This document shows positions 63,077 to 64,000 of a stretch of DNA of 64,000 bases, piece by piece. This stretch comes from Tretioscincus oriximinensis (taxonomy: Eukaryota > Chordata > Lepidosauria > Squamata > Gymnophthalmidae), in the NCBI GenBank assembly GCA_022410635.1, contig JAJVDF010000248.1, positions 1,113,241 through 1,177,240 on the forward strand, read 5' to 3'. The position numbers were made by a program, and so were the translations under genes. Position 1 is the first letter of the stretch, and each line of letters begins with the position of its first letter. The notes below the pieces were generated by a model, which worked only from the letters and a program-made list of their open reading frames with translations, had not been told where the DNA came from and did no database searches.

Positions 63077-64000
63077 ATCTACACACTCAAAGGCAGAGGC
63101 AAAAGTACCTCCACCAGTACATCTATGTAAATAAGAACACATATCAAAAAAAGAGTCGGAAACTGCAACAACTTGTCAGAATTAAGTCACAATTTTTATT
63201 TTTTTTAGTATGTACAACCTTAGCCTATTACTACTAGTAGAAAACAATATACCCTAAGATCCCAGGATATATTAAAAGAATTCAAATGTATAGAAAAAAN
63301 TAGAAGAATGAAAAAACAGTATTGTGCCTAGAAGGACAGGATTGTCTCTTCAGCAAATGACACAAATGGGGAGGTACCTGCTCGTGGGTCTATATCTGTT
63401 ATAAATTAAACCCTCCAAATAACTGTTTTTCTAGTGAAAAGTCTATACAGAACACTGCGCATTGGGTTTTTTNAAAAAAATATTTATCCATTGTGTCCAT
63501 TATGCTCACGTCCCGTCTCTAGATAGATCACTTAAAAGTATTTGGTGCTATAAAAGCTGAATGACTTAAAGGGATATTTAAAATAAAAGGATATTTAAAA
63601 TTAAAAGCCCAATCATTTTGTCCTTTCCTAGTAAGAAAATTTTCAACTTTTTCACCATTTTAGCTCTTCTCTAACAAACTTTTTTTCAATTCTGTTTTGC
63701 TTATTTACACTTAAGCCTGATTAGGTCTATGCCAAGGAAGCATGTAGTTGGTTAAATACAAACAGCCATTTTTTATATATTTCCAGACTATGATAATTGG
63801 AAGTGATGCAAAAAGAACTGCATCAGAAAATTATCTGGACACTTCCATTGCTCTTGTTGTAAATTGTAACATCCAGTTCCATGTAAATCTGAGCAATTTT
63901 GTCCTTAAAGTGCTATGTAAATTTGTCATCCCGATATATTCAGGACTCACCCTGATGTATACAGGACATGCATTGATACGCTTTGTAGCTGGGCTTCTGA

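Larger units (their letters stand above)
40973..64000 (-). other. PRKD3: Large PRKD3 intron (at least 23 kb), repeat-filled
   Basis: No exon encoding the expected N-terminal region (about 97 residues) was found on the minus strand here. The interval is AT-rich and holds only transposon pieces and simple repeats, listed separately. Between them (for example 44200-45400, 45500-47600, 48600-50200, 55900-59000) I see nothing recognisable. Confidence 0.6.

Noticed and set aside
63940..64000. Possible minus-strand exon ending at a GTGAGT donor at the right window edge
   Set aside because: Only about 50 bases are visible, no match to the expected N-terminal coding sequence, and no acceptor can be seen. 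A chance donor is as likely.

Overview
The window is vertebrate nuclear DNA, most likely from a squamate reptile. It is AT-rich, intron-dominated and full of transposable elements. Three SINE copies have tRNA-like heads and a 3' end resembling Sauria SINEs, and they sit beside CR1, L2, L1, Penelope-like, DIRS-like, Tc1/mariner and hAT elements. The species call is an inference from repeat content; I ran no database search.

There are two protein-coding genes, in convergent orientation. On the + strand, the left edge holds the last coding exon of NDUFAF7, a mitochondrial complex I assembly methyltransferase (291-506). On the - strand, 17 consecutive coding exons of PRKD3 (protein kinase D3) run from 40972 down to the stop codon at 13876. 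All 17 join in frame with GT-AG introns and encode 793 residues: the end of the N-terminal region, two C1 zinc fingers, an acidic linker, a PH domain and the complete kinase domain. The first coding exon (about 97 residues by comparison with mammalian PRKD3) was not found and probably lies beyond position 64000, so 40973-64000 is read as a single intron of at least 23 kb. The NDUFAF7-PRKD3 tail-to-tail order matches the arrangement around human PRKD3.

Layout: 1-536 NDUFAF7 end. 537-13,875 intergenic plus the PRKD3 3' UTR, filled by a LINE-type repeat (about 765-1350), a decayed L1-like element (about 5290-8300) and a DIRS-like element (about 10,000-11,640). 13,876-40,972 PRKD3 exons and introns, carrying a LINE fragment flanked by 134-bp direct repeats, a Penelope-like element with a GIY-YIG endonuclease, a perfect 86-bp palindrome, SINEs and a small Tc1/mariner-type MITE. 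40,973-64,000 is the large intron, with a 235-bp exact tandem duplication, CR1 and L2 pieces, several MITEs and a 1.75-kb long-inverted-repeat transposon with a hAT-type MITE nested in its centre.

I saw no bacterial or viral operon, CRISPR array or novel multi-gene system. The most unusual signals are transposon structures: the 134-bp duplication around a LINE, the palindromic Penelope-tail insertions with 10-14 bp target duplications, and the nested inverted-repeat element. Isolated N characters are scattered through the window, so single-base claims near them are less secure.
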